Of a stretch of DNA of 54,307 bases, positions 1 to 7,441 are shown piece after piece; the stretch's first letter is position 1; each line of letters starts with the position of its first letter. The translations under genes were made by a program, and so were the position numbers. Source of the stretch: an uncultured Actinomycetes bacterium (lineage in GTDB: Bacteria > Actinomycetota > Actinomycetes > Nanopelagicales > Nanopelagicaceae); assembly GCA_903844855.1 (NCBI GenBank), contig CAIMVH010000074.1, positions 1-54,307 on the forward strand, written 5' to 3'. Below the pieces are notes generated by a model. It had not been told where the DNA came from, ran no database searches, and was given only the letters and a program-made list of their open reading frames with translations.

Positions 1-13
1 CGATCTTGCTCTT

Positions 14-1015
14 ATGGAACATCGTCGACTCGGCCGCTCAGGCTTGTATGTATCGGAAATTTCTTACGGCAACTGGATCACTCACGGCAGTCAGGTAGAA
101 GCCGAAGCTGCCGTTGCTTGTGTGAAGGAAGCACTCAACCTTGGTATTACCACCTTTGATACAGCCGATGTGTATGCCGGCACTAGAGCCGAAGTAGTGC
201 TGGCGGCAGCGCTTAAAGGCGTGAAGCGCGAGTCCTATGAACTCTTTACGAAAACGTACTGGCCGATTGGTACCGGAAAGAACGACCGTGGCCTTTCGCG
301 TAAACACATCATGGAAGCTTGCGACGGATCTCTTCGGCGTTTGAAAACAGATCACATTGACCTCTACCAAGCGCATCGCTTCGATTACGAAACGCCTTTG
401 GAAGAAACCTTGCGTGCCTTTGATGATCTGATTCGTCAAGGGAAAGTCATTTACATCGGATTTAGCGAATGGAGCGCTTCTCAGATTAGCGATGCACTCA
501 AGATTGCACGCGAGATGGGCTTCGACCGATTTGTTTCATCGCAGCCGCAGTACTCCATGCTCTGGCGAGTTCCAGAAACTGAAGTAATTCCGCTCTGTAT
601 TGAAGAGGGGATTGGGCAAATCGTTTGGTCTCCCATTGCTCAGGGCGTCTTGAGTGGAAAATATCTGCCGGGTAAGAAGGCGCCGGCCGGGTCGCGCGCC
701 ACCGACAAGAAGGGCGGCGCGAATATGATTTCGCGTTGGATGAATGACGACGTGCTTACTGCGGTTCAAAATCTTGCGCCAATCGCGAAAGAGTCTGGCT
801 TAACCATGTCGCAACTCGCGATTGCTTGGGTATTGCAGAATCCCAATGTTTCAAGCGCGATTGTTGGGGCATCCAAGCCAAAGCAATTGAGAGAGAATGT
901 GAAAGCGGCCGGAGTAGTGCTCGAACCTGCCGTAATGAAAGCAATCGATCTCGCTCTTGGGACACTTCCGACTCGGGATGCGGCATTGACGGTCAGCCCA
1001 AATCCTCGTCCTTAG
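14..1015 (+). CDS. Aldo/keto reductase (potassium-channel beta-subunit-like)
   Basis: NAD(P)H-dependent oxidoreductase of the aldo/keto reductase superfamily, 333 aa, the usual length. The catalytic tetrad can be placed: Asp49 and Tyr54 in the FDTADVY block, Lys80 in LFTKT and His121 in YQAHRFD. The N-terminus (RRLGRSGLYVSEISYGNW) and the C-terminal block around ALAWVLQNPNVSSAIVGASKP resemble the KvBeta/YajO/YghZ branch, which reduces a range of aldehydes and ketones; the substrate here cannot be inferred. The start is the first Met in the window, only 13 bases from the edge, so its promoter is mostly outside. It converges on the DUF3043 gene across a 32-bp gap carrying a small tandem repeat. 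Confidence 0.9.
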   Translation: MEHRRLGRSGLYVSEISYGNWITHGSQVEAEAAVACVKEALNLGITTFDTADVYAGTRAEVVLAAALKGVKRESYELFTKTYWPIGTGKNDRGLSRKHIMEACDGSLRRLKTDHIDLYQAHRFDYETPLEETLRAFDDLIRQGKVIYIGFSEWSASQISDALKIAREMGFDRFVSSQPQYSMLWRVPETEVIPLCIEEGIGQIVWSPIAQGVLSGKYLPGKKAPAGSRATDKKGGANMISRWMNDDVLTAVQNLAPIAKESGLTMSQLAIAWVLQNPNVSSAIVGASKPKQLRENVKAAGVVLEPAVMKAIDLALGTLPTRDAALTVSPNPRP

Positions 1016-1024
1016 TTCGGTTTC

Positions 1025-1060
1025 TAGATCCGTTATTAGATCGGCTTTTAGATCTTGGTA
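1025..1060. repeat. Three 12-bp direct repeats with TAGATC core
   Basis: TAGATC occurs at 1025, 1037 and 1049, exactly 12 bp apart; the other six bases of each unit have diverged. The array spans the convergent gap after the aldo/keto reductase and overlaps the stop codon of the DUF3043 gene. Read on the minus strand in that gene's frame, each unit contributes Ile followed by a stop, so three consecutive in-frame stops are 12 bp apart. Function unknown; no hairpin-plus-U terminator is evident. Confidence 0.55.
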
Positions 1061-1572
1061 CCCCTGGCGATCATTGCTGGTGGGGTGCGCAGCCGTCGAA
1101 GTTGCGTAGAGCGCAACCACGCGTAGAGCGTGATTCCTTTGAGAGATGCGTCAGGGAAACGCTCACTCGCTACTTTCTTGATCCGTCTTGCAAGTAGCGC
1201 GCCATCAACGATGACTCCTAGGAGTACCGCATAGAGAAAGAGGCTGGCGTAGACCTGCATTGCACGAAAGGACGAGAGCGCAAGCACGATCAAAACCACA
1301 GGTAGGAAATATTCGCCGACCGAGCGGCGAGTATCGACCATGTCGCGGGCTAGTTTACGTACGGGGCCTTTATCTCTGGGTGGCATGGCGCGCTCATCGC
1401 CGCGCAGGTAGGCGGCGCGTTGTGCCATACGTTCAATCTTCGTTTGATCGCGGGCAGCCTTGCGCGCTTCCTTCGAGTTGGCAGGAGCAATCGAGCTTTT
1501 CTTGCGCTTTGCCTCTACTTCACTCCGCTTTGGCGTAGGGCGGCCTTTGCCAGTGGGCATCTCTTCAGTCAT
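1048..1572 (-). CDS. DUF3043 family membrane protein
   Basis: 174-aa protein matching the actinobacterial DUF3043 family. A highly basic, disordered N-terminus (residues 1-60, with KGRPTPKRSEVEAKRKK and a block of Arg/Lys/Ala) is followed by an RDKGPVRKLARDMVDTRR segment and two closely spaced membrane helices (about residues 88-104 and 108-128), then a basic C-terminal tail. The function of the family is not known. A good Shine-Dalgarno sequence (AAGGAAGG on the minus strand) lies about 6 nt before the ATG, so this is one of the few operon-head genes here with a classical leader. It lies downstream of nadA on the same strand with a 32-bp gap. Confidence 0.85.
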   Translation of the reverse strand: MTEEMPTGKGRPTPKRSEVEAKRKKSSIAPANSKEARKAARDQTKIERMAQRAAYLRGDERAMPPRDKGPVRKLARDMVDTRRSVGEYFLPVVLIVLALSSFRAMQVYASLFLYAVLLGVIVDGALLARRIKKVASERFPDASLKGITLYAWLRSTQLRRLRTPPAMIARGTKI

Positions 1573-1604
1573 GTGGACCTTCCTTTGTTGAAGCGTGTGA
1601 GTTA

Positions 1605-2741
1605 TTAGGCAAGTGAGAGCATACGGTCAAGAGCCGTACGGGCTTCTTTTGAAGTGATGGGGTCTACCGTAATTTGATTGACGACGCGTCCCAAAACGAG
1701 CGCTTCCATCGCCCCTACGAGGTGGGGGAGATCGATCCGATTCATGGTGGAGCAGTAGCACACGCTCTTGTCGAGAAAATGGATGTTCTTATCTGGATGC
1801 GCATGAGCTAAACGTTTCACCAAGTTAAGTTCGGTACCGATAGCCCATGAAGATCCGGAGGGAGCTCCTTCGATAATCTTGATGATACGTTCGGTCGAGC
1901 CCACGTAATCGGCGGCTTCGGCGACCTCGTATGGACATTCGGGGTGTACCAAAATATTCACATCCGGTATGCGGTCTCGAATTTCATTGACACTTGCCAA
2001 TGTGAATCGGCCATGAACTGAGCAGTGACCCTTCCAGAGCAACATCTTTGCTGCCGCAATCTCGGCATCCGTTAAACCACCCTGTGGCTTCCACGGGTCA
2101 AATATTGCGCAGTCAGCTAAAGAAAATCCCATTTCGCGCACTGCGGTGTTGCGCCCTAAATGCTGATCCGGCAAGAAGAGTACTTTTTCGCCTCGATCAA
2201 AAGCCCATTTAAGTGCGCTTTTCGCATTAGATGAAGTACACACTGTTCCTTCATTGCGACCAGTAAATGCCTTGATCGCAGCTGAAGAATTCATGTAAGT
2301 AACAGGAATGGTTTTCTCTGCAACGTTTAATGCTGCAAGCGCATCCCACGCGTTTTCAACTTGTGCGTGCGTTGCCATATCGGCCATCGAACAACCTGCT
2401 GCGAGGTCGGGCAGAATCACTTTTTGCGCATCGCTCGTGAGAATGTCTGCGCTCTCGGCCATGAAGTGCACGCCGCAGAAGATAATGAATTCACTCTCGG
2501 GGCGTCCGGCGGCAGCTTGGGCAAGTTTGAATGAGTCTCCGGTGACATCTGCGAAGGCGATGACTTCGTCACGCTGGTAGTGATGGCCCAAGATGTAGGC
2601 GCGTTCTCCGAGGGCTGCTCGCGCGATGTGAGCTCGCTGGACCAATTCCGCATCGCTGACTGGCGGCAAGTCGCCAGGGCATGAGACGCCCCGTTCGCTT
2701 CCGAGGTCGATGCCGGCGCCGAGAAAGAGCAGATCTGCCAT
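1605..2741 (-). CDS. nadA: Quinolinate synthase NadA
   Basis: Condenses iminoaspartate with dihydroxyacetone phosphate to quinolinate for de novo NAD synthesis, using a [4Fe-4S] cluster. Conserved blocks visible in order are GHHYQRDEVI, DSFKLAQ, FCGVHFMAESADIL, GTVCTSSNA, the GHCSVHGRFT and HPECPYEVAEAADYVGSTE blocks, and CYCSTMNRIDLPHL; the cysteines in these blocks include the cluster ligands. I chose the ATG at 2741 (378 aa) rather than the longest frame (start 2771), because a CATGAT hexamer lies 6 nt upstream and the family begins near here. nadB and nadC, its usual partners, are not in the window. It is divergent from the glycerate kinase gene. Confidence 0.93.
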   Translation of the reverse strand: MADLLFLGAGIDLGSERGVSCPGDLPPVSDAELVQRAHIARAALGERAYILGHHYQRDEVIAFADVTGDSFKLAQAAAGRPESEFIIFCGVHFMAESADILTSDAQKVILPDLAAGCSMADMATHAQVENAWDALAALNVAEKTIPVTYMNSSAAIKAFTGRNEGTVCTSSNAKSALKWAFDRGEKVLFLPDQHLGRNTAVREMGFSLADCAIFDPWKPQGGLTDAEIAAAKMLLWKGHCSVHGRFTLASVNEIRDRIPDVNILVHPECPYEVAEAADYVGSTERIIKIIEGAPSGSSWAIGTELNLVKRLAHAHPDKNIHFLDKSVCYCSTMNRIDLPHLVGAMEALVLGRVVNQITVDPITSKEARTALDRMLSLA

Positions 2742-2747
2742 TTGCTC

Positions 2748-2753
2748 ATCATG
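2748..2753 (-). promoter_or_regulatory. -10-like hexamer of nadA
   Basis: CATGAT on the minus strand ends 6 nt before the chosen nadA ATG, the geometry of a leaderless transcript. It deviates from TANNNT in the first base, so it is weaker than most in this window. Confidence 0.4.
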
Positions 2754-2813
2754 GCAGAAAATTGCAGGCATGCCAGAGTTGCGTTGCCGCCAGGTCGCTG
2801 TGATGGTGGTGAC

Positions 2814-3911
2814 GTGAAGATTTTGGTGGCACCGGATTCGTATGGAACCACGATGAGCGCTGGGGATGCGGCGGCGATCATCGCCTCTACGTGGGCGGCC
2901 GAAGCTCCCGCAGATGAGGTGCGCACCTTGCCGCTTTCCGATGGTGGACCTGGTTTTCTTGATGTGCTTGCGGGCAGCGATGGCTTATGTGAACCCCTCG
3001 TTGCCCGCGATGCCAGGGGTAACGCGCAACCGGTTCGAGTGCTCTTTCAGGATGGCAGTTCTTATGTGGAGAGCGCTGAAATCATAGGTCGCGGAAGTTA
3101 CCCAGAATCTTCTGATCTTGTACGCACTGGAAGTAGTTACGGTGTCGGGGAAGCGCTCCGCTTTGCGCTCTCAAAATCACGTCGAGTAGTTCTCGGACTG
3201 GGTGGTACCGCGATTAATGATGGGGGCGCTGGGCTGCTGGCGGCGCTGGGGGCGACCGCTAATGTGCCGCTCGATCAGGGCGGAATGGGGCTATTAGGAA
3301 TCGCCGCACTTGATATTTCGCACGCACTTGATGTGGTGGCCGGGTGCGAGATTGTGATAGCCACCGACGTAGATAACCCACTCACCGGCCCACAGGGCGC
3401 TACTGAAATGTATGGACCCCAAAAAGGAGCCACGCCAGCTGATGTGCGTGAGTTGGAAGCGTCTTTGTTGGCCTATCAGGCAGCGCTCATGGCAGCGACA
3501 AGCCATGAGTGCGTGGGTGCTGGTGCTGGCGCCGCGGGCGGGTTAGGCGCGGCCCTCATGGCCCTCGGCGGTCGACGGGTCTCCGGCATAGAAGAGGTGG
3601 CGCGCCAGGTGAATCTGGCTGGTGCCGTGGAGTGGGCTGACCTAGTGGTGACGGGCGAAGGCTCCTTCGACTGGCAATCGCTCCGCGGGAAGGTCGTCTC
3701 GGGGGTCGCCTTTCATGCCATGAGGCTGGGAAAGCCCACCATCGTGCTGGCTGGGCAGGTCCACTGCGGTCGGCGCGAGTACACCGGTATCGGAATTGAA
3801 TCGGCATATGCGATGGCCGAGACTCCGGCTGAGATCGCCGATTCGATGGCCAACCCTAAGATTTCTCTTGCAGCCTTGACGAAACGGGTTTCGAGGACGT
3901 GGAGTAGTTAG
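2814..3911 (+). CDS. Glycerate kinase, GlxK/GarK family
   Basis: Type I glycerate kinase family protein (365 aa), predicted to phosphorylate glycerate with ATP. Family signatures are the N-terminal KILVAPDSYGTTMSAGDAA, the GLGGTAINDGGAGLLAALGA block, TDVDNPLTGPQGA, GAGAAGGLGAALMALGG, and TGEGSFDWQSLRGKV near the C-terminus. The start is taken as the GTG that begins VKILVAPDS; the longer frame adds a 24-residue stretch that overlaps the nadA start and looks non-coding. Gene order glycerate kinase, HesB/ErpA, PfkB kinase matches the Rv2205c-Rv2204c-Rv2202c neighbourhood as I recall it. The GGEGT-type segment of classical enzymes reads GGPGF here, so substrate identity is less certain. Confidence 0.85.
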   Translation: MKILVAPDSYGTTMSAGDAAAIIASTWAAEAPADEVRTLPLSDGGPGFLDVLAGSDGLCEPLVARDARGNAQPVRVLFQDGSSYVESAEIIGRGSYPESSDLVRTGSSYGVGEALRFALSKSRRVVLGLGGTAINDGGAGLLAALGATANVPLDQGGMGLLGIAALDISHALDVVAGCEIVIATDVDNPLTGPQGATEMYGPQKGATPADVRELEASLLAYQAALMAATSHECVGAGAGAAGGLGAALMALGGRRVSGIEEVARQVNLAGAVEWADLVVTGEGSFDWQSLRGKVVSGVAFHAMRLGKPTIVLAGQVHCGRREYTGIGIESAYAMAETPAEIADSMANPKISLAALTKRVSRTWSS

Positions 3912-3990
3912 ATAGCAGGTAGTATGGAATGGAATCTTAAAGATCATTGTTCAATGAAGTGCACAGAAATGACGAGTAAGGGAGAGAGAT

Positions 3991-4365
3991 ATGTCCGAGG
4001 CAACGACTACTGATGTGAGCCCTGATTTAGGCACTGAGTTGTTAGGTATCTTGCTCACTGATCACGCTGCCAGCAAAGTGGCTGGACTGCTTGAACAAGA
4101 GGGCCGTACCGACCTTAGCCTTCGAATCTCCGTTCAACCTGGTGGATGCTCTGGCATGCGCTACCAACTCTATTTCGATGATCGTACGCTCGATGGCGAT
4201 GTGGTTCGCGAATTTGGCGCCGTCAAGGTGGTTACTGACCGCATGAGCGCTCCTTACTTGATGGGTGCCTCTATCGATCACGTCGACACCATTGAGAAGC
4301 AAGGCTTCACAATTGATAATCCAAACGCTCAAGGCAGTTGCGCCTGCGGAGATTCCTTCCACTAA
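3991..4365 (+). CDS. erpA: Iron-sulfur cluster insertion protein, ErpA/HesB type
   Basis: A-type carrier that hands Fe-S clusters to apoproteins in the cytoplasm. The 124-aa protein has the three invariant cysteines: Cys53 in PGGCSGMRY, and Cys117 and Cys119 in GSCACGDSFH. A short variable N-terminus (residues 1-17) precedes the conserved fold. The ATG is preceded by a GGGAGAG Shine-Dalgarno sequence and a 79-bp leader region containing ATCTT-A-AAGAT (3934-3944), a small palindrome of unknown meaning. It is followed after 18 bp by the PfkB kinase. It may serve the Fe-S proteins encoded nearby (NadA, Rieske protein), which is inference from context. Confidence 0.92.
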   Translation: MSEATTTDVSPDLGTELLGILLTDHAASKVAGLLEQEGRTDLSLRISVQPGGCSGMRYQLYFDDRTLDGDVVREFGAVKVVTDRMSAPYLMGASIDHVDTIEKQGFTIDNPNAQGSCACGDSFH

Positions 4366-4383
4366 GGGAGTAACTTCCTGCTG

Positions 4384-5373
4384 GTGAAGATTGCCGTTGC
4401 AGGATCAGTAGCAACTGACCACCTCATGACCTTTCCGGGTCGTTTTCGTGACTCCTTTGTTGAAGGCTCACTCGATAACGTCTCCCTCTCTTTCCTGGTC
4501 GACGGGCTGGTAGTGCGACGCGGTGGATGTGCCGCCAATATTGCGTTTGGGCTAGGAGCCCTCGGCCTTGAGCCCATCTTGGTGGCGGCAGTTGGTATTG
4601 ATTTTGCTGATTACAACTCCTGGCTCACCAGACATAACGTCAATACCGAACACGTATTCACCTCTCAAGAACAGCACACTGCGCGTTTTCTCTGCACCAC
4701 TGATGTGGAGTTAAATCAGATCGCCTCGTTTTATCCAGGTGCGATGAGCGAAGCACGGATGATTGAACTTGGAGTTGTTCATGCAGCGGTAGGTGGTGTG
4801 GATATGGTGATCATTACGCCAGATGACCCGGACGCCATGCTTAACCATACGGCCGCCGCTCGCAGCCTAGGAATTCCATTTGCCGCTGACCCTTCGCAAC
4901 AGATGGCCCGCATGGATGGCGAACAAATTAAGCGATTGATTGATGGTGCGGAGTACCTCTTCACGAACGAATATGAAAAGGCTTTGACGGAACAGAAGAC
5001 TGGGTGGAGCAGTGAGGAAGTACTAGAACGAGTAAAGGTGCGGATCACCACGCACGGAGCTAAGGGTTGCGTTATTGAGCGTAGAGGAGCTCCCGTGCTC
5101 ACGGTTCCAGTTGCAAAAGAGCATTCTAAAATTGATCCCACCGGCGTGGGGGATGCTTTCCGATCGGGGTTCTTGGCGGCTCTAGCCTGGGGCCTGGGTG
5201 ATGAACGTTGCGCGCAAGTGGGCGCAATGATCGCCACTTACGTTCTCGAGCATCAAGGAACACAGGAGTATCGATTCACAGATCGTGAATTTATAATCCG
5301 GCTTCGTGATTCATTCGGCGATGCTTCGGCTGATGAAGTTGCTCCCCACTTGCACTCGCCATTTGGTAAGTAA
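4384..5373 (+). CDS. PfkB-family carbohydrate/adenosine kinase
   Basis: Ribokinase-fold kinase, 329 aa. The substrate-side Gly-Gly motif is seen in VVRRGGCAANIAFGLGALG (residues 44-62) and the ATP/anion-hole signature in IDPTGVGDAFRSGFLAAL, with catalytic base Asp257. The position next to erpA and near ctaC corresponds to M. tuberculosis Rv2202c, the adenosine kinase AdoK, which is more like ribokinases than eukaryotic adenosine kinases. I therefore favour a nucleoside or sugar kinase but cannot decide the substrate. It starts at GTG, with a GGGAG sequence about 14 nt upstream that overlaps the erpA stop region. The gene ends one base from the convergent tusA gene. Confidence 0.85.
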   Translation: MKIAVAGSVATDHLMTFPGRFRDSFVEGSLDNVSLSFLVDGLVVRRGGCAANIAFGLGALGLEPILVAAVGIDFADYNSWLTRHNVNTEHVFTSQEQHTARFLCTTDVELNQIASFYPGAMSEARMIELGVVHAAVGGVDMVIITPDDPDAMLNHTAAARSLGIPFAADPSQQMARMDGEQIKRLIDGAEYLFTNEYEKALTEQKTGWSSEEVLERVKVRITTHGAKGCVIERRGAPVLTVPVAKEHSKIDPTGVGDAFRSGFLAALAWGLGDERCAQVGAMIATYVLEHQGTQEYRFTDREFIIRLRDSFGDASADEVAPHLHSPFGK

Positions 5374-5374
5374 T

Positions 5375-5644
5375 TCAGAAACCTTCTGGTAATCCGTTCG
5401 TTAAATCTTGAGTTGTTTCTCTGCGTACCAAGAATCGTTTCCCATTCCCAATCTCTTCTTCGGCGAGAAAAGTGTGTCCCGTCATGCGCGCCCAGGCATG
5501 TACGTCGGGCCCGGCTGCCGGATCATCAGATGTCATCGCAATCGTTTCGCCGATAGGGATCTCCAATATTCGGCGAGCTAGTGCGAGTACGGGAAGCGGA
5601 CAACGCAACCCGGAAGTATCAATTTCCAGCGCAGGGGTACTCAT
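5375..5644 (-). CDS. TusA-family sulfur carrier
   Basis: 89-aa TusA/SirA-like protein: an alpha/beta sandwich that carries a persulfide on the Cys of the CPxP motif, here Cys15 in GLRCPLPVL (residues 12-20). The DDPAAGPDVHAWARMTGH segment is the typical second half. Its ATG overlaps the stop of the upstream desulfurase-like gene in an ATGA tetramer, so the two are translationally coupled and probably work together. In some actinobacteria, as I recall, the two domains are annotated as one fused polypeptide. Candidate roles are sulfur delivery for tRNA thiolation, cofactors or the neighbouring cytochrome oxidase; context does not decide. Confidence 0.9.
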   Translation of the reverse strand: MSTPALEIDTSGLRCPLPVLALARRILEIPIGETIAMTSDDPAAGPDVHAWARMTGHTFLAEEEIGNGKRFLVRRETTQDLTNGLPEGF

Positions 5645-6627
5645 GTTTGTCGTACTCCTTCAACGATGCGGGGCAGGACATCTAAAAAGCGAGCCAAGGA
5701 ATCGGCGGGTTCGTCGTAGGGGATTACAAGACGTACGTTTCCATGGGTGAGGCGACCTGTTGCGACCAACACGTGACTAGGTTCAAGATTCGTTGACATG
5801 CATGCCGATCCCGATGCAACCACGAAGCCCTCTTTGGCAAAAGCGCGCACCAACTCTTCCCCTTGCGCATAAAGGACAGAGAAAGTAATGATGTGGGGGA
5901 TGCCCGCTGGATCGCCAGCTACATCTATATGAGCGACATTTGCACATGTGGCGCGCAGATCACGATTAAATGTAGATATTCTTTCGAAATTTTGCTTGGC
6001 CACGGACTCATAGGTCCGTAGAGCGGCTGCTGCTTCCACTACTAATCGCTCTTCAACATGTAATTGCCCGTAGCGGGGTGAGAGCGTGGGAAGCGGGTCA
6101 CTCCAACGTGTGCGGGATTTGAGCGCCAGTATTCCCAAAGTGGGACCACCGAAGGCGCGCGCGTCGATCGAGGCGAGGTCCCAGCCTGTGGGAGCAGGCA
6201 AGACCCCCAATCCATAGCTCAAGTCGCTATGAAGGAGGCCCTGACTCTGGTGAATGCGGGCCGCCCAGGCATCAATCTCCTGGATGTTCCCGATCTCGCC
6301 GTTGACCCAGCCCAGGGAGTAGGTATTGGCCTTAATCGCACTTTCGAGGAGGTGACCGCTGGGGGAGACGGGCAAGGTTTCGCTCGCCTGAGCAAGGAGT
6401 TCAGCGCGCTCCACGGCGCTTACCAGGCGTGGCTGAGGGGGCAGACCAGCCAAAGCGAGAGTATGTGCCATCGGCCCATCTCCCACAAAGTAGAGCTCCT
6501 GAGGGGAAATGCCGAGGTGGGTGGCGATTTCCTGGCAGGCAAGTCCAAGCGAGGAAGTTGCTGTGGAGGGGCTCTGAGCTTCGAAGAGATTGCCGCCTGC
6601 TGTAAAACGTCCAGGTGCGCCATTCAT
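5641..6627 (-). CDS. Cysteine-desulfurase-like protein without the PLP lysine
   Basis: 328-aa protein of the class V aminotransferase fold. Recognisable elements are NGEIGNIQEID (residues 109-119, the NNEIG motif), HSD with Asp135, FGGPTLGILAL (159-169) and the catalytic-cysteine loop ASGSACMSTNLEPSHVL with Cys276. Two core positions are changed. The canonical SAHKFxGPKG reads DARAFGGPTLG, with Ala158 where the PLP Schiff-base lysine should be. The canonical DAxQ reads DLSY, with Tyr138 for Gln. The phosphate-binding TSGGTE region is also altered (FVGDGPMAH). It is therefore unlikely to be a normal desulfurase. The start is set at the ATG 7 nt after a TAGCGT hexamer; the longer frame runs into ctaC. 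It is coupled to tusA. Confidence 0.8.
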   Translation of the reverse strand: MNGAPGRFTAGGNLFEAQSPSTATSSLGLACQEIATHLGISPQELYFVGDGPMAHTLALAGLPPQPRLVSAVERAELLAQASETLPVSPSGHLLESAIKANTYSLGWVNGEIGNIQEIDAWAARIHQSQGLLHSDLSYGLGVLPAPTGWDLASIDARAFGGPTLGILALKSRTRWSDPLPTLSPRYGQLHVEERLVVEAAAALRTYESVAKQNFERISTFNRDLRATCANVAHIDVAGDPAGIPHIITFSVLYAQGEELVRAFAKEGFVVASGSACMSTNLEPSHVLVATGRLTHGNVRLVIPYDEPADSLARFLDVLPRIVEGVRQT

Positions 6628-6634
6628 GTGAGAC

Positions 6635-6640
6635 ACGCTA
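6635..6640 (-). promoter_or_regulatory. -10 hexamer, desulfurase-like gene/tusA operon
   Basis: TAGCGT on the minus strand, followed by 7 nt and the ATG at 6627. The divergent ctaC hexamer lies only 36 bp away. Confidence 0.6.
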
Positions 6641-6676
6641 CTCCGAACCACCGCGCCATGTGTACGCGTAAACCTA

Positions 6677-6682
6677 TATCCT
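6677..6682 (+). promoter_or_regulatory. -10 hexamer of the ctaCDF operon
   Basis: TATCCT followed by 6 nt and the GTG at 6689. This selects the GTG over the TTG at 6683 as the ctaC start. Confidence 0.6.
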
Positions 6683-6688
6683 TTGAGC

Positions 6689-7441
6689 GTGAGAAACCGC
6701 CCATATTTATCAACTGCGATGCTGATCGCCCCTATCGCCTTGTTGCTCACTGGGTGCTCGGCTGCTGAGCTTCCGCGTCTTGGGTTGCCTGAGGCGGTCT
6801 CAGATAACGGCCATCGAATACTTTCGCTTTGGCAAGGTTCGTGGGTTGCCGCACTCATCGTCGGTGCATTCGTGTGGGGACTCATTATTTGGTCGGTAAT
6901 TTTCCATCGTCGCCGAGGTGAGAAAATTCCTGCGCAGATGAAGTACAACGTGCCTATTGAAATTCTTTATACGGTTGTCCCCTTCCTCATCGTTGCAGTG
7001 CTCTTCTTCTTCACTGCTCGTGACGAATCTGAGCTCATCAAGATTTCGCCTAAGGGCACTCCGGTGCACGTGATTCACGTCAACGGGATCCGCTGGTCGT
7101 GGCAATTCACCTACGAGGATTTGCCGGCAAATACCGTGGTCACTGGAACGCCAGAGAATGCACCCACGCTTTATTTACCGCAAGGTGAGCGCGTCCGTTT
7201 CGATCTCACGACAACAGACGTTAACCACTCTTTCTGGATCCCTGCATTCATGATGAAAATGGACTTGATCGCAGGACGTATGAATCAATTTGAAGTCACT
7301 CCAGAAAAATTGGGAACCTACGCTGGAAAGTGCGCCGAACTTTGCGGACGCGATCATTCGCTGATGCTGTTTAAGGTAAAGGTTGTGCCAGCCGCCGAGT
7401 ACAAGCAAATGGTTAATACTTTGAAGGAGAGTGCGGCATGA
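6689..7441 (+). CDS. ctaC: Cytochrome c oxidase subunit II
   Basis: Subunit II of the aa3 oxidase; carries the CuA centre that receives electrons from cytochrome c, here probably the di-haem QcrC of a bc1-aa3 supercomplex. 250 aa. A lipoprotein signal peptide ends in LLLTGC (Cys23), and helices run at about 52-72 and 91-110. CuA ligands are His180 (DVNHSFW), Cys215, Glu217 and Cys219 (CAELCG), His223 and Met226. The stop overlaps the ctaD start in ATGA. The GTG start follows from a leaderless-type hexamer 6 nt upstream; a start at the TTG two codons earlier is possible. Confidence 0.95.
   Translation: MRNRPYLSTAMLIAPIALLLTGCSAAELPRLGLPEAVSDNGHRILSLWQGSWVAALIVGAFVWGLIIWSVIFHRRRGEKIPAQMKYNVPIEILYTVVPFLIVAVLFFFTARDESELIKISPKGTPVHVIHVNGIRWSWQFTYEDLPANTVVTGTPENAPTLYLPQGERVRFDLTTTDVNHSFWIPAFMMKMDLIAGRMNQFEVTPEKLGTYAGKCAELCGRDHSLMLFKVKVVPAAEYKQMVNTLKESAA

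Noticed and set aside
5385-5397. CAGAA-ACC-TTCTG stem between the PfkB kinase and tusA as a bidirectional terminator
   Set aside because: Only 5 bp, inside the tusA coding end, no T-run; too weak to claim.
6628-6948. N-terminal extension of the desulfurase-like protein (start 6948)
   Set aside because: It would overlap ctaC on the other strand, has low-complexity antisense-like composition, and the ATG at 6627 has a well-placed hexamer.
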